Below, piece by piece: positions 35,321 to 45,239 of a stretch of DNA of 64,000 bases; position 1 is the stretch's first letter, and every line of letters begins with the position of its first letter. Position numbers and translations under genes: made by a program. The notes under the pieces were generated by a model. The model was not told where the DNA came from, searched no databases, and was given only the letters and a program-made list of their open reading frames with translations. Source of the DNA: Snodgrassella alvi. Lineage in GTDB: Bacteria > Pseudomonadota > Gammaproteobacteria > Burkholderiales > Neisseriaceae. The DNA lies in the NCBI RefSeq assembly GCF_002777855.1, contig NZ_MEIK01000040.1, forward strand, positions 186,001 through 250,000, written 5' to 3'.

Positions 35321-36572
35321 CGGCAATAACTTCTATTGCTCCTGCGAAAGAGCTTACCGCCCTGAGCTCAGACAACAGCCCATCATCGTACTCAGTAACA
35401 ACGACGGCTGCGTCATCTCACGTTCCAACGAAGCCAAAGACATGGGCATCAAAATGGGCGTACCCTACTTCCAGATTCAGCACCTCGTACAGCAAGGCAA
35501 ACTAACTGTTTTTTCCTCCAACTACGAACTGTATGCCGACCTGTCACGGCGCATGATGAGCACCATCGCTTCCCTTGTGCCCGCCATCGAAATCTACTCC
35601 ATCGACGAATGCTTTGCCGACCTGCAAGGACTAAGCAACCTGCACCAGATTGGACACAACATCCGCAACCGCATCCAGCAATGGGTTGGCATACCCACCT
35701 GCGTCGGCATTGCCCCCACCCGAACACTGGCCAAATTCTGCAATCATCTGGCCAAACGCCACCGCAACCATTTCAACGGCGTTGTCGTCTGGACAGACTG
35801 GCACCACACCATCCAGCAACGCGCCCTCGCCAGCGAGCCCGTTACCGAAATCTGGGGTATCGGCCGCCGAATCGGCCAGAAACTGGCAGCACAAGGCATC
35901 CACACCGCCCTCGACTTCATCAACGCCCACACCCCCACCCTGCGCAAACAATTTGGCGTCGTACTCGAACGCACCCAGCGCGAAATGCAGGGTATCCCCT
36001 GTAGCGAACTCATTATTGAAGAAGCCAACCGCCAGAATATCGTACGCAGCCGCAGCTTCGGCAGAATGGTCACCAGCCTCGAAGGCCTGCAAGCAGCCAT
36101 CAGCCACCACATCACCGCTGGCGCCGCCAAACTGCGCGAACAGCATAGTCAGGCACATATCATCGGCGTATTTATCTACACCAACCGCTTTCGCCACGAC
36201 CTGCCACAATACAACGGCTACCAGTTCATCAAACTGCCACAGGCCAGCGCCGACACCATCACCCTGAATCGCATCGCCCAGAATTTACTGCGCCGCATCT
36301 ACCGCCCCGGCTATGAATACAAAAAATGCGGCATCGAACTAGGCGGCATCGAACCAACACATAACTTCCAACAACTGGATTTACTCTGCCCCAGCCAACA
36401 CAACCACCGCCCCGAACTGATGGCCGCATGGGACAACATCACCAACCACTACGGCCGCAGCAGCATCCAACTGGGCAGCGAACTGCAATCCAACCACTGG
36501 CTCATGACCCGTGCCCAGCTCAGCCCTTGCTACACCACTCAGATAACTGACTTAGCTGTAATCACCAGTTAA
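35304..36572 (+). CDS. umuC: DNA polymerase V catalytic subunit UmuC
   Basis: 422 residues, Y-family polymerase. The first catalytic Asp is in FALIDGNNFYCSCE, the second pair in YSIDECFADLQG. The little-finger region and the C-terminal UmuC tail are complete; length equals E. coli UmuC. The start overlaps the preceding nuclease gene by 17 bp, so expression depends on it. Partner UmuD' comes from the first gene. Coding sequence is visibly C-rich compared with the AT-rich region that follows. Confidence 0.94.
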   Translation: MFALIDGNNFYCSCERAYRPELRQQPIIVLSNNDGCVISRSNEAKDMGIKMGVPYFQIQHLVQQGKLTVFSSNYELYADLSRRMMSTIASLVPAIEIYSIDECFADLQGLSNLHQIGHNIRNRIQQWVGIPTCVGIAPTRTLAKFCNHLAKRHRNHFNGVVVWTDWHHTIQQRALASEPVTEIWGIGRRIGQKLAAQGIHTALDFINAHTPTLRKQFGVVLERTQREMQGIPCSELIIEEANRQNIVRSRSFGRMVTSLEGLQAAISHHITAGAAKLREQHSQAHIIGVFIYTNRFRHDLPQYNGYQFIKLPQASADTITLNRIAQNLLRRIYRPGYEYKKCGIELGGIEPTHNFQQLDLLCPSQHNHRPELMAAWDNITNHYGRSSIQLGSELQSNHWLMTRAQLSPCYTTQITDLAVITS

Positions 36573-37323
36573 AAATACACATGAATTAAACCATAGTAAG
36601 TTTTTTATATAAAAATAATTAAATATCAGCTTATCTAGCAATACAGCAATAATTTATCTAAACAAATTCTATAACTGGGAAATCTGTGCAATAAATGCCT
36701 TTTAAATTTAGCTAATCTGGAACCTTCTATTTTTTGTTTCACACTCCCTGAGCATCAGAATCCACCATCCCGCATTCTAAAAAATTTCCAGATTTTTTTA
36801 TTCCGTTAAATATTCATCTCAATTTTCTAGTCCAGAAATCTTGATTCATTAAGAAAAAGAAGAATAAGTACAACATACTAATACCAAAAACATTCAGGTA
36901 CGAAAAATCACAGTTTTTCCGGATCAGAAAACAATATCCGGTTTACTTGACAAGACAAACGCATAACACATGAGTCAAGAAGCATTTTCTACAACTATTT
37001 ATTTACACACCAAAATTTCCAGTTCGGTATTATGCCCTGATGTGTGACAAATAAAAGGAGTGCTTAACGAGAGAGTGAACAGCCATAGCTAAACAGTATT
37101 AATAAAATTTAAATACCCCCACTTAATAACAGAAGCCAACAAACCGTCTTAATTCCTACATTAAAAGATATTGAAACAGTCACAACAGCTTATAAAATGA
37201 GTCTATTTTCTACAGACTTCTTCTAAGCAGAAAAGTATTTAATATTATTGCTTGTAAAAAATCAGAAGAGTTATTATTTGATCTTATGAGACATCATCAA
37301 CAACCACAATCTAAACATCATAT
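36573..37323. other. AT-rich intergenic stretch, no gene seen
   Basis: About 750 bp. A good SD (AAAAGGAG near 37054) leads only to a 5-codon frame, so nothing is called. A weak half-palindrome TCTTGATT-CATTAAGA near 36838 resembles the umuD operator but matches poorly. No terminator, RNA gene or repeat recognised. Confidence 0.4.
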
Positions 37324-37869
37324 ATGAAAGCCCTGATTTCAATCGATTACACCAATGACTTTATCGCAACAGACGGCGCGCTTACAACTGGAAAAGCCGG
37401 ACAATCAATTGAAAACGCGATGGTAAATTTAACCAAAACCTTTATTGAACAGGGGGAATTCGTAGTATTTGCCATAGATGCGCATCAGGCAGATGATAAT
37501 TATCACCCTGAAAACAGACTTTTTCCGCCACATAATATCATCGGTACTCAGGGGCAAGAATTGTATGGCTTACTTAAACAACTATACATACAAAATCAAA
37601 CTAACCCACAAGTATACTGGCTAAATAAACGTCATTATTCTGCATTCAGCGGCACTGATCTGGATATACGCTTGCGTGAAAGAAATATTACCGAAATACA
37701 TTTAACCGGTGTATGCACCGATATATGTGTCCTACATACCGCCGTCGATGCCTATAATCTGAACTATAAAATAGTCATACATCAGAGTGCCGTTGCCAGC
37801 TTCGATTCTATCGGTCATGAGTGGGCAATAAAACATTTTCAAAACACTTTAGGTGCAACTATTGTATGA
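37324..37869 (+). CDS. Isochorismatase/nicotinamidase-family cysteine hydrolase
   Basis: 181 residues. Catalytic triad D8 (SIDYTNDF), K102 (NKRHYSAF) and C135 (TGVCTDICVLHTA), with the conserved cis-peptide at V130-C131. This fold covers nicotinamidases, isochorismatases and related amidohydrolases. The ENRLFPPHNIIGTQGQEL segment resembles the Gram-positive nicotinamidase-like branch. Substrate unknown. Stands alone in an AT-rich region, no partner genes. Confidence 0.8.
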   Translation: MKALISIDYTNDFIATDGALTTGKAGQSIENAMVNLTKTFIEQGEFVVFAIDAHQADDNYHPENRLFPPHNIIGTQGQELYGLLKQLYIQNQTNPQVYWLNKRHYSAFSGTDLDIRLRERNITEIHLTGVCTDICVLHTAVDAYNLNYKIVIHQSAVASFDSIGHEWAIKHFQNTLGATIV

Positions 37870-38102
37870 TGATTTAATTTTGATAACTGAAATTAAAAGG
37901 AATAAACTAATATATTTCTAAAATAAGAGAAAATTATAACAATACTATTAAGTATAAGTGATGAAACTAATAAATCTGTATAATTATATAATGTATTGTT
38001 TTATACATATGGACATATATTAATTTTTAACTTAATCTATTATTTATTGGCAATTAGTATTTAATTATTTTAGTAACACTAAGATAATAAGGAAAACAGG
38101 AT

Positions 38103-39425
38103 TTGAACAAATATAATTTACATCTATTAATTATATCCATATTTTTAATACCATTATCTATCTATTTAGTTTATCCAGGCATAATATATGGCGACACATA
38201 TAATCAATATTATCAAGCGTTGACCAATAACTATGAAGATTGGCACCCTCCAATATTAAGCCATATATGGCGCATTCTGTTAATTACAACAGGTACTAAG
38301 TATTCTTTATATGCTATATTAATTATTATCAATAGTCTTTCACTGGTATTATTATTATCAAACTTAAAAAAAAGGTACGTTGTACTACTTTATTTAATTT
38401 TATATTTTTCACCTTTATTTTTTAGTTATTTTGGCTGGGTTTATAAAGACTTTTTTCTTGCAACATTAATATTATTGATTAGTGGACTATTACCAATATA
38501 TCTAAAGCATAAAAATATAATATTTAGAATTATATTAATCCTTTTGTTAATCTTCACCTCTCTTTTTAGAGCAAATGCAGCTTTCATAACTGCTCCAATA
38601 ATAATGTATTTAGCTTTTTCCAATTGGAATAAAAAAATCATATGTTATTCTGTTTTATTATCTATTTTATTAGTTTTAGTTCAAAGTCCAATAAACCATA
38701 CAATACTTAAAGCACATAAAAATTATCCAATAATATCCCTAAAAGTATTTGATATTTCAGGAATATCTCATTTTAGCAAAATAAATTACTTTCCTATTGG
38801 TCTTTCAGATCATGAGAAAGATATGGTACTGGGAAAATGTTATTCGTCAGAATTATGGGATAACTATGCAGGATGGGGAAAATGTAGTTTTCTTCTCAAC
38901 AAATTAAATAGTGGTAATAATATAAAATCTGTCAATGAGTTACTGACAAAACAATGGATAGCTTCTATTAAGAAACATCCATATTATTATATTAAGCATC
39001 GTATCAGTCATTTTATAATATTTCTCACAAACCATAATTCATATGGATATGGTTTAGATTTGGGCTTTTACGATGCTAGCAAAGATAACGAAAAAACTTA
39101 TGAACCTAAATCCCAAAAATTTGAATCCATTTATAAAAAAATATTTTTGAATAAAAATAGCTTATTCTCCTATACGCTTAGTGGTCTTCCATGGCTATTA
39201 GTCTTAATCATATTATTTATAAAAACATTTAAGAAAAATTTTGATTTTAATTCACAACACTATAAATTGATTAATTGTCTTTGCTTTTCCGGTATTTTTT
39301 ATATAGGAATGTATTTGTTTATTGGTGTTGCCAGTGATTTAAGATATTTATTACCATCTCAGTATTTAGGCATAGCAGCAATAATATATTTTTATACTTA
39401 TAAAATAAAGGATACTAAGAAATGA
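38103..39425 (+). CDS. Multi-spanning membrane protein, probable GT-C glycosyltransferase
   Basis: 440 residues with about 10-12 hydrophobic segments. An acidic residue lies in the first loop (YPGIIYGDTYNQYYQ), followed by WHPPILSHIWR, a layout typical of GT-C enzymes that use polyprenyl-phosphate sugars. TTG 38103 has an AAGGA SD about 8 nt upstream. The last codons overlap the next gene (ATGA). Very AT-rich and Ile/Leu/Asn-biased. I infer a role in decorating a surface glycan; no family name is certain. Confidence 0.6.
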   Translation: MNKYNLHLLIISIFLIPLSIYLVYPGIIYGDTYNQYYQALTNNYEDWHPPILSHIWRILLITTGTKYSLYAILIIINSLSLVLLLSNLKKRYVVLLYLILYFSPLFFSYFGWVYKDFFLATLILLISGLLPIYLKHKNIIFRIILILLLIFTSLFRANAAFITAPIIMYLAFSNWNKKIICYSVLLSILLVLVQSPINHTILKAHKNYPIISLKVFDISGISHFSKINYFPIGLSDHEKDMVLGKCYSSELWDNYAGWGKCSFLLNKLNSGNNIKSVNELLTKQWIASIKKHPYYYIKHRISHFIIFLTNHNSYGYGLDLGFYDASKDNEKTYEPKSQKFESIYKKIFLNKNSLFSYTLSGLPWLLVLIILFIKTFKKNFDFNSQHYKLINCLCFSGIFYIGMYLFIGVASDLRYLLPSQYLGIAAIIYFYTYKIKDTKK

Positions 39426-40327
39426 ATGTGGCAGTCTTAATACCATGTTATAACGAAGCCATTACTATTGAAAAAGTTATAAATGATTTTCGTAAGGCCG
39501 TCCCCAACTCAACTATTTATGTTTATGATAACAATTCATCTGATGGGACAAAAGAAATTGCAAAAAATACTGGAGCCTTGGTTAAAGAAGAATATATTCA
39601 AGGAAAAGGAGCTGTAATCAGAAAAATGTTCGTAGATATTGATGCGGACTACTATATCATGGTTGACGGTGATGATACATATGATGCCCAAATAGCGCCA
39701 AAAATGTTGGAATTAGCTATACAAAACAACTATGATTTAGTTAATGCTATTAGAATAGAAACTGAAAATAATGCTTATAGGTCAGGTCATAAACTTGGTA
39801 ATAAAGTAATCACGGGAGCAGTAAAAATATTATTTGGCAATCGAGTTCATGATATGCTATCAGGATATAAAATTTTTTCTAAGCGATTTGTAAAGTCATT
39901 TCCTGCAAATGAAAAAGGCTTTGCAATTGAAACTGAAATAGCCATACATGCTCTCCAATTGAATGTAGCTATTGGACATATTGAAGCTCCTTATAAAGGA
40001 AGACCAGAAGGCTCTACGAGTAAATTAAATACCTACAAAGACGGTATGCGCATCTTAATGTTGATCATCAAATTATGTAAACATGAAAGGCCATTATTAT
40101 TATTCGGTTTTATTTCAATTATATTCATAATAATATCGCTTATATTATTCACTCCAATTTTAATTAATTACTATAATACTGGTTTAGTTCCAAGATTTCC
40201 TACATTAATAACATCTATAGGAATTGGAATTGTAGGTATTATTACTTTCTTTTCTGGACTTATTTTAAATACAGTCACCAAAGGTATAAAAGAACTTAAA
40301 TACTTGTGTTTTTTAAATGTTAAATAA
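39422..40327 (+). CDS. GtrB/DPM1-like glycosyltransferase 2
   Basis: 301 residues. A GT-A catalytic domain (LIPCYNEAITIEKVI, DNNSSDGTKEIA, DxD as VDGDDTYD) with LSGYKIFSKRFVKSFP-type acceptor region, then two C-terminal membrane helices (about 222-248 and 262-286). This is the bactoprenyl-phosphate sugar synthase layout: it would charge undecaprenyl phosphate from a nucleotide sugar on the inner face, and the upstream GT-C protein would use the product on the outer face. No flippase (GtrA-like) is visible. Translationally coupled to the upstream gene. Confidence 0.8.
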   Translation: MNVAVLIPCYNEAITIEKVINDFRKAVPNSTIYVYDNNSSDGTKEIAKNTGALVKEEYIQGKGAVIRKMFVDIDADYYIMVDGDDTYDAQIAPKMLELAIQNNYDLVNAIRIETENNAYRSGHKLGNKVITGAVKILFGNRVHDMLSGYKIFSKRFVKSFPANEKGFAIETEIAIHALQLNVAIGHIEAPYKGRPEGSTSKLNTYKDGMRILMLIIKLCKHERPLLLFGFISIIFIIISLILFTPILINYYNTGLVPRFPTLITSIGIGIVGIITFFSGLILNTVTKGIKELKYLCFLNVK

Positions 40328-41003
40328 ATTATAAAATTTATAAATGCAATTAAAATTTAGGTAGCTTCTTAGCTACCTGAATAATAAGAATACACTTAAT
40401 ATAATTAAAAATTAAATATTATTCTTTAAATAAACTTAAACATTTATTAGAACAAACCTATCTATTTGCTTATTTTGTAAACATAGATCTAAATAATTAT
40501 GATGAATGATAAAGTTAATACATAAAAAAAATTTATTTCTCTCAGTAGTAATACGATAAATTTCAATTAAATGCTTTTATCAAAAAATCAAACCAATATT
40601 TTTATTATTCCGATGTATATAGTACATTCAAACATTACTTATTCCAATATATTTTAAGAATAGCCTAACAATCAAATAATAGTATTTAATGTGAAATTTA
40701 TATTATAAAACAATAATTTTTACGTGTTAGGTCAACTAAACACCCATATTTAAAATCAATCTAAATTAAATATATAATTATTTAAATCAATCAATGCAAT
40801 CTAAAATATCTTCCGAAGACAATGACAAGAAATCAAAGTAAATTTTTTGTCCTAACAAAATTAGATAACTTTATACAATATTCATAAGTAATCTTCTTTA
40901 AAAAATATGAATATTTGCCGAATTACTGGCAACTGATCACAGTATAATTATTGATATACATAAGACATAATAAATAGAATTTTAAGAAGTAGAATTTGAA
41001 AAC
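40328..41003. other. AT-rich intergenic stretch
   Basis: About 675 bp. An 8-bp hairpin AGGTAGCT / AGCTACCT (40359-40378) lies just after the glycosyltransferase gene and may be a weak terminator (no T tract). The rest is very AT-rich without genes I can support. Confidence 0.4.
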
Positions 41004-41030
41004 AAAAAAGCCAACATTAAATATGTTGGC
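41004..41030 (-). terminator. Terminator of the tRNA-Asn/tRNA-Lys unit
   Basis: GCCAACAT / ATGTTGGC stem (41010-41017, 41023-41030) followed on the minus strand by a T6 run. Confidence 0.85.
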
Positions 41031-41037
41031 AGTAATT

Positions 41038-41113
41038 TGGTGGGTCGTGAGCGATTCGAACGCTCGACCAACGGATTAAAAGTCCGCTGCTCTACCGACT
41101 GAGCTAACGACCC
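41038..41113 (-). tRNA. tRNA-Lys (anticodon TTT)
   Basis: 76 nt with encoded CCA. Acceptor GGGTCGT/ACGACCC, D arm AGCTCAGTCGGTAGAGC, anticodon loop CTTTTAA, T loop TTCGAAT. Second of two tRNAs on the minus strand, 2 nt after tRNA-Asn. Confidence 0.95.
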
Positions 41114-41115
41114 TT

Positions 41116-41191
41116 TGGCTCCCCGACCAGGGCTCGAACCTGGGACCTGCGGATTAACAGTCCGTCGCTCTACCGACTGAGCTATCAGGGA
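41116..41191 (-). tRNA. tRNA-Asn (anticodon GTT)
   Basis: 76 nt with encoded CCA. Acceptor TCCCTGA/TCGGGGA, anticodon loop CTGTTAA, T arm CCAGGTTCGAGCCCTGG. First of the tRNA pair. Confidence 0.95.
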
Positions 41192-41791
41192 AAGGAAGAG
41201 CGAATTATAGGTGGCGTTGTGCACTTCGTCAACCCTTTCGTTCTAAATAGACATTATCTTTAATGCAAACCACTGGAAATAATATACATTTAATTTTTGA
41301 ATTTCATAAAACGTGGGAAGTATTCATGTGTAAAAGCTGATGGATTAACTGAATGATTATTAAGTATGGTTTTAAAAATGTTCAGAAAGAAATTCAGCCA
41401 GTTTATGATGGCAGATTCCATATTTATACAGTACTGTTGTTTTAATATATTGAATTGATTTTGTTCAGAATAAAAGATTTTTGCCAAGCTGAAATTTTGG
41501 ACAAATATAAAACCGGCTGTAACAATACGTTCTCAAAATCAGCAAAAATTAACTGTGGAATTCTGATACTCTATTGTGTGATAATTTTGCTATTTTTTTT
41601 GAAATTAATATGAATAGTCAGCAAAGCCGGTTCAGTAAAGGCAGAATACAATTTCTATATATGAGTTAATGTTCCAATTATTGGGACGTTAGATAACGAT
41701 GCACTGAGACTAAACCAATTTTTCCTTTTTCAAGCCACACACATTTTACTCTCATAAATAACTAAACTTCTCGTATTCTATTATGCTAATA
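41192..41791. other. Intergenic stretch with inverted-repeat remnants
   Basis: About 600 bp, AT-rich. AACCGGCT (41511-41518) is repeated inverted (41625-41632), and a near-palindrome GTTCCAAT-T-ATTGGGAC lies at 41671-41687. These may be remains of a small mobile element, but no transposase frame is left. A 65-codon minus-strand frame (41290-41487) is not supported. Confidence 0.35.
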
Positions 41792-42568
41792 CTATGGATA
41801 GGCGTAATCCACAATCAAAGGAGCATGGTCGGAATACTTAACATCTTTGTAGATGCTTGCTTGCTGCGCACAGGCTGCCAGATTTGGCGTGGCCAAATGA
41901 TAGTCTATACGCCAGCCTACATCTTTTGCATAAGCCTGCCCTCTATTGCTCCACCATGTGTAGCCGGGTATTTCCGGATACAAGGTGCGCCAGATGTCGA
42001 CCCAGCCCAGTTCATTAATTACTTGACTTAGCCACTGGCGCTCTTCCGGCAAGAAACCAGAATTCTTCAGATTACCCCGCCAGTTTTTTATATCAATATT
42101 TTGATGAGCTATATTCCAGTCACCGCAAATCAGAATATCTCGTTGTGATGTCTGCAAGTCTCGCATTATTGGCAGAAATTTATCCATAAAACAAAACTTA
42201 GCCTGCTGCCGCTCTTCTGAACTACTGCCAGAAGGCATATATAATGAAATAACTGTCAATTGACCAAAATCTGCACGCACGTATCGGCCTTCTTGGTCAA
42301 AATCCTCCCAACCTAATCCAATTTGAATAGCATCCGGCTGCTGTTTACTATATATAGCCACACCACTGTAACCTCGTTTAAGGGCGGTATGCCACGCCCC
42401 ATGCATGCCCAGTGGATGCTTCATCTCTTCTGTCATATCAGCTTCCTGCGCCTTTAGTTCCTGTACACACACGATATCTGCCTGAGCCAGAACAAGATAG
42501 TCAATAAAACCTTTACTGGTGGCAGAACGTATTCCATTAACGTTGGCAGAAATGATGCGCATCCGCAT
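41792..42568 (-). CDS. xthA: Exodeoxyribonuclease III / AP endonuclease
   Basis: 258 residues, EEP fold. ISANVNGIRSA opens the fold; VQELKA carries the metal-binding Glu; GDWNIAH and the C-terminal WRIDYHLAT and YSDHAPLIVDY segments hold the catalytic Asp/His. Base-excision repair enzyme, cytosolic. Starts at ATG 42568 or 42562. Divergent from pyrE, 68 bp apart. Confidence 0.93.
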   Translation of the reverse strand: MRMRIISANVNGIRSATSKGFIDYLVLAQADIVCVQELKAQEADMTEEMKHPLGMHGAWHTALKRGYSGVAIYSKQQPDAIQIGLGWEDFDQEGRYVRADFGQLTVISLYMPSGSSSEERQQAKFCFMDKFLPIMRDLQTSQRDILICGDWNIAHQNIDIKNWRGNLKNSGFLPEERQWLSQVINELGWVDIWRTLYPEIPGYTWWSNRGQAYAKDVGWRIDYHLATPNLAACAQQASIYKDVKYSDHAPLIVDYAYP

Positions 42569-42636
42569 GTCCTTTCGTTTGATGATAAAATTTAAGGCTT
42601 AAGTTTTTGTATTCCATTTTATCATTAAGGATAGTC

Positions 42637-43275
42637 ATGTCTGATTTTCGTCAGGATTTTCTGCATTTTGCCTTGCAACAGAAGGTTTTAAAATTTGGCC
42701 AGTTTACTACTAAAGCGGGCAGACAAACGCCCTATTTTTTCAATGCCGGTCTCTTTAATGATGGCTATAGTATTTTGCATCTGGCACGGTTTTATGCTCG
42801 TTCTATTCTGGAAAGCAAAATTGAATTTGATATGCTGTTCGGACCAGCTTATAAAGGCATTATTCTGGCTGCGGCAACGGCGATGATGCTGGCTGAACAA
42901 GGACGTAATGTACCTTACGCATATAACCGTAAAGAAGCCAAAGATCATGGTGAAGGTGGTGTATTAGTCGGTGCACCTTTGCAGGGGCGCGTACTGATTA
43001 TTGATGATGTCATTTCAGCTGGTACTTCGGTTCGTGAGTCGGTAACAATTATTCAGCGTGAAGGGGCAACTGCTGCCGGAGTAGCCATTGCACTGGACCG
43101 AATGGAAAAAGGCCAAGGTATGCAATCTGCTGTTCAGGAAGTACAGCAGCAATATCAGATTCCAGTGTTGGCTATCGCTACTCTGGATGATTTGCTGCGT
43201 CTACTGGAAAATGATTCAGCTTTGGCTAGTTTTCATCAACCGGTGACTGAATACAGACAGCAATATGGTGTGTAA
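42637..43275 (+). CDS. pyrE: Orotate phosphoribosyltransferase
   Basis: A 212-residue type I PRTase making OMP from orotate and PRPP (pyrimidine synthesis). PRPP motif VLIIDDVISAGTS and the flexible loop YNRKEAKDHGEGG (catalytic Lys/His) are present. ATG 42637 is chosen (MSDFRQDFL); an in-frame ATG at 42607 adds 10 unlikely residues. pyrD is about 13 kb away on the same strand. Confidence 0.95.
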   Translation: MSDFRQDFLHFALQQKVLKFGQFTTKAGRQTPYFFNAGLFNDGYSILHLARFYARSILESKIEFDMLFGPAYKGIILAAATAMMLAEQGRNVPYAYNRKEAKDHGEGGVLVGAPLQGRVLIIDDVISAGTSVRESVTIIQREGATAAGVAIALDRMEKGQGMQSAVQEVQQQYQIPVLAIATLDDLLRLLENDSALASFHQPVTEYRQQYGV

Positions 43276-43365
43276 AATTTGTCTGGTTCTAGCAAAAAGG
43301 ATTGCATGAATGACTTATACAATCTTATGTTTACAATTTGATTATCTTTAGCTGGTATTGACCAG

Positions 43366-43935
43366 ATGAATGTTGAACAATTACTTAGTCATTATGGCTA
43401 TATGGCCATTTTTATTGGCAGTATTCTTGAAGGTGAAACCATTTTGACCTTGGCTGGCTTTTTTGTGCATAAGGGTTATCTGCTATTTTTACCTTCTATA
43501 TTATGTGCTGCCGGTGGTGGTATGCTGGGAGACCAGTTATGTTTTTTTCTTGGTCGCTATTATGGTACGCGTCTAATACAACATTTTCCTAAATTGGATC
43601 CAATGGTACGGAAAACTGACCGACTTCTTTGTAAACATAGTTCATTGATTATTGTTGGGGTACGTTTTATGTATGGACTGCGGATCGCGGGTCCTATAGC
43701 CATTGGTATGAGCAAAGTACCTTTCCGCCGCTTTATTCTGCTTAATTTAATGGGCGCATTGATCTGGGCAACTATAATTGTGAGTTTCGGCTACGTATTC
43801 GGACAATCTGCACAGTGGTTGTTTACACAGTTTGAGCAATATACTGAAATTGCTTTAGTTGTTGCTCTGTTGATAGCTGCAGTCGTTTTGGCTGTTTATC
43901 TTTATATTAAACATCGGCACAGTAAACAAGACTGA
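43366..43935 (+). CDS. DedA-family membrane protein
   Basis: 189 residues with four or five hydrophobic segments and the DedA (VTT/SNARE-assoc) signature: E in GSILEGETILTLAG, GDQLCFFLGRYYG, and the Arg-rich RFMYGLRIAGPIAIGMSKVPFRRF. DedA proteins flip or recycle undecaprenyl phosphate or phospholipids at the inner membrane; the precise job here is unknown. Transcribed downstream of pyrE, then a bidirectional terminator. Confidence 0.88.
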   Translation: MNVEQLLSHYGYMAIFIGSILEGETILTLAGFFVHKGYLLFLPSILCAAGGGMLGDQLCFFLGRYYGTRLIQHFPKLDPMVRKTDRLLCKHSSLIIVGVRFMYGLRIAGPIAIGMSKVPFRRFILLNLMGALIWATIIVSFGYVFGQSAQWLFTQFEQYTEIALVVALLIAAVVLAVYLYIKHRHSKQD

Positions 43936-44034
43936 TTTATTTTTCGTTAAGCAGGTGTATGCAACCTATATAAAATGTTTAACTTAAATAATTGATTGAT
44001 TCAAATTTTGTTTTTTTCAATATAAGTAAGTAAG

Positions 44035-44060
44035 AAAAAACCCGCTGATGCGGGTTTTTT
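44035..44060. terminator. Bidirectional terminator between dedA and porin 1
   Basis: AAAAAACCCGC / GCGGGTTTTTT perfect 11-bp stem with TGAT loop. A and T runs flank both sides, serving both converging genes. Confidence 0.92.
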
Positions 44061-44087
44061 CTTCTAAATTCAGATTCTAAACCTGGA

Positions 44088-45206
44088 TTAGAATGTGTGT
44101 TTTAAGCCAACACCAAAGGCGGTAGTTTTGTCTTTACCATTGCTTTCGCCGTTACCTTCGCGCAACCAGCCTGCTTGTACGTTAGCGGTTGTACTTTTAG
44201 AGAATGCATAGTCAGCACCAAGTACAACCTGATCGTATTTAGTATTTTTCTCTTTGGTACCGTTAATTTTTACATCCCAGCCATGAACATAGGACAATTT
44301 CGGGAAAATATTACCAAAGTAGTAACCTACTGTCAGAGCAGCTTCCTGACCCTGATTGTCCATAGTCAAGTGATGGTCACCAACATCAACTTTTTCTTTT
44401 GTAGCCGGATCTACGATACTCAGATTGTTCAGGCCACGGAAGTAAGAGCTGGTATTTTTGGTGTATTGATAGCCCACACCAACAAACAAGTTGTTAGCAT
44501 CGTAACCGCCTTCAATACGGTGTACCTGTCCATCTTTCATATCTTTTTTTAGACCATCTACTTTAACAGCAGAGTTTTTCAGGTAATCAAAACCATATTT
44601 GGCAAAATAACCAGCATTCTGATAATTCACTCCAACGCTATATTTATCGCCGGAGCCAATACCATGATCGTATTCAGCATTGCGATCGCCGCCATTAACG
44701 TTATCACGTGGAGAATATAAAGCGCTTAATTTGAAGCCAGCAAACTCTGGAGAATTGTAAGCAATACCTACATAACGTGCTCCAGTACGGGTAAATTTAC
44801 CCAAACCTAAAACCTGGTTGTTGTATTCCCAAGGATCCACTGCATCCATATTGGCCTTCATGGCATTACTGATGCGACCAGCTCTGACCGTACCGAAATC
44901 CCCTTGCAATCCGATGAAAGAGTCACGGTTAGCCCAACCATCAGCTTTACCATCATTGTTACCCAAATGAATAGCAGATTCTACCTGCCAAATAGCTTTC
45001 AGACCGTTACCTAAATCATCAGAGCCTTTAAAGCCAATTCTTGAACCATAGTCAGCAATACCATTCTGGTATGGACCACGGCTTTCTCCACTGGTTTTAG
45101 TAGAAGAAGTTTCATAGCCTGCTTTCATTTGGCCGTACAAAATAACCTCTGCCATAGCAGCAACCGGTAATGTAGTTAAAGCTAAAGCAATCAGGGTTTT
45201 TTTCAT
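44088..45206 (-). CDS. Gram-negative porin, copy 1 (PorB-like)
   Basis: 372 residues from ATG 45206: signal peptide MKKTLIALALTTLPVAAMA (cut before EVILYGQ), then a 16-strand beta-barrel pattern with the usual GSRIGFKGSDDLGNGLKAIWQVE motif and a C-terminal Phe (GLKHTF), needed for BAM insertion. Outer-membrane diffusion channel. Nearly the same as copy 2 along the whole length, same size, no indels seen. The frame extends 16 codons upstream without function. A structured leader and promoter precede it. Confidence 0.93.
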   Translation of the reverse strand: MKKTLIALALTTLPVAAMAEVILYGQMKAGYETSSTKTSGESRGPYQNGIADYGSRIGFKGSDDLGNGLKAIWQVESAIHLGNNDGKADGWANRDSFIGLQGDFGTVRAGRISNAMKANMDAVDPWEYNNQVLGLGKFTRTGARYVGIAYNSPEFAGFKLSALYSPRDNVNGGDRNAEYDHGIGSGDKYSVGVNYQNAGYFAKYGFDYLKNSAVKVDGLKKDMKDGQVHRIEGGYDANNLFVGVGYQYTKNTSSYFRGLNNLSIVDPATKEKVDVGDHHLTMDNQGQEAALTVGYYFGNIFPKLSYVHGWDVKINGTKEKNTKYDQVVLGADYAFSKSTTANVQAGWLREGNGESNGKDKTTAFGVGLKHTF

Positions 45207-45239
45207 TACTGTATTCCTAGTTTCAACGTCAATAATACA

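Noticed and set aside
36838-36853. TCTTGATT-CATTAAGA as a second umuD-type operator
   Set aside because: Only about half of the arm positions match and no promoter or gene is adjacent.
42782-42798. Sigma-54-like TGGCACG followed by TATGCT
   Set aside because: Lies inside pyrE, and the GC element is one base off the required distance from GG.
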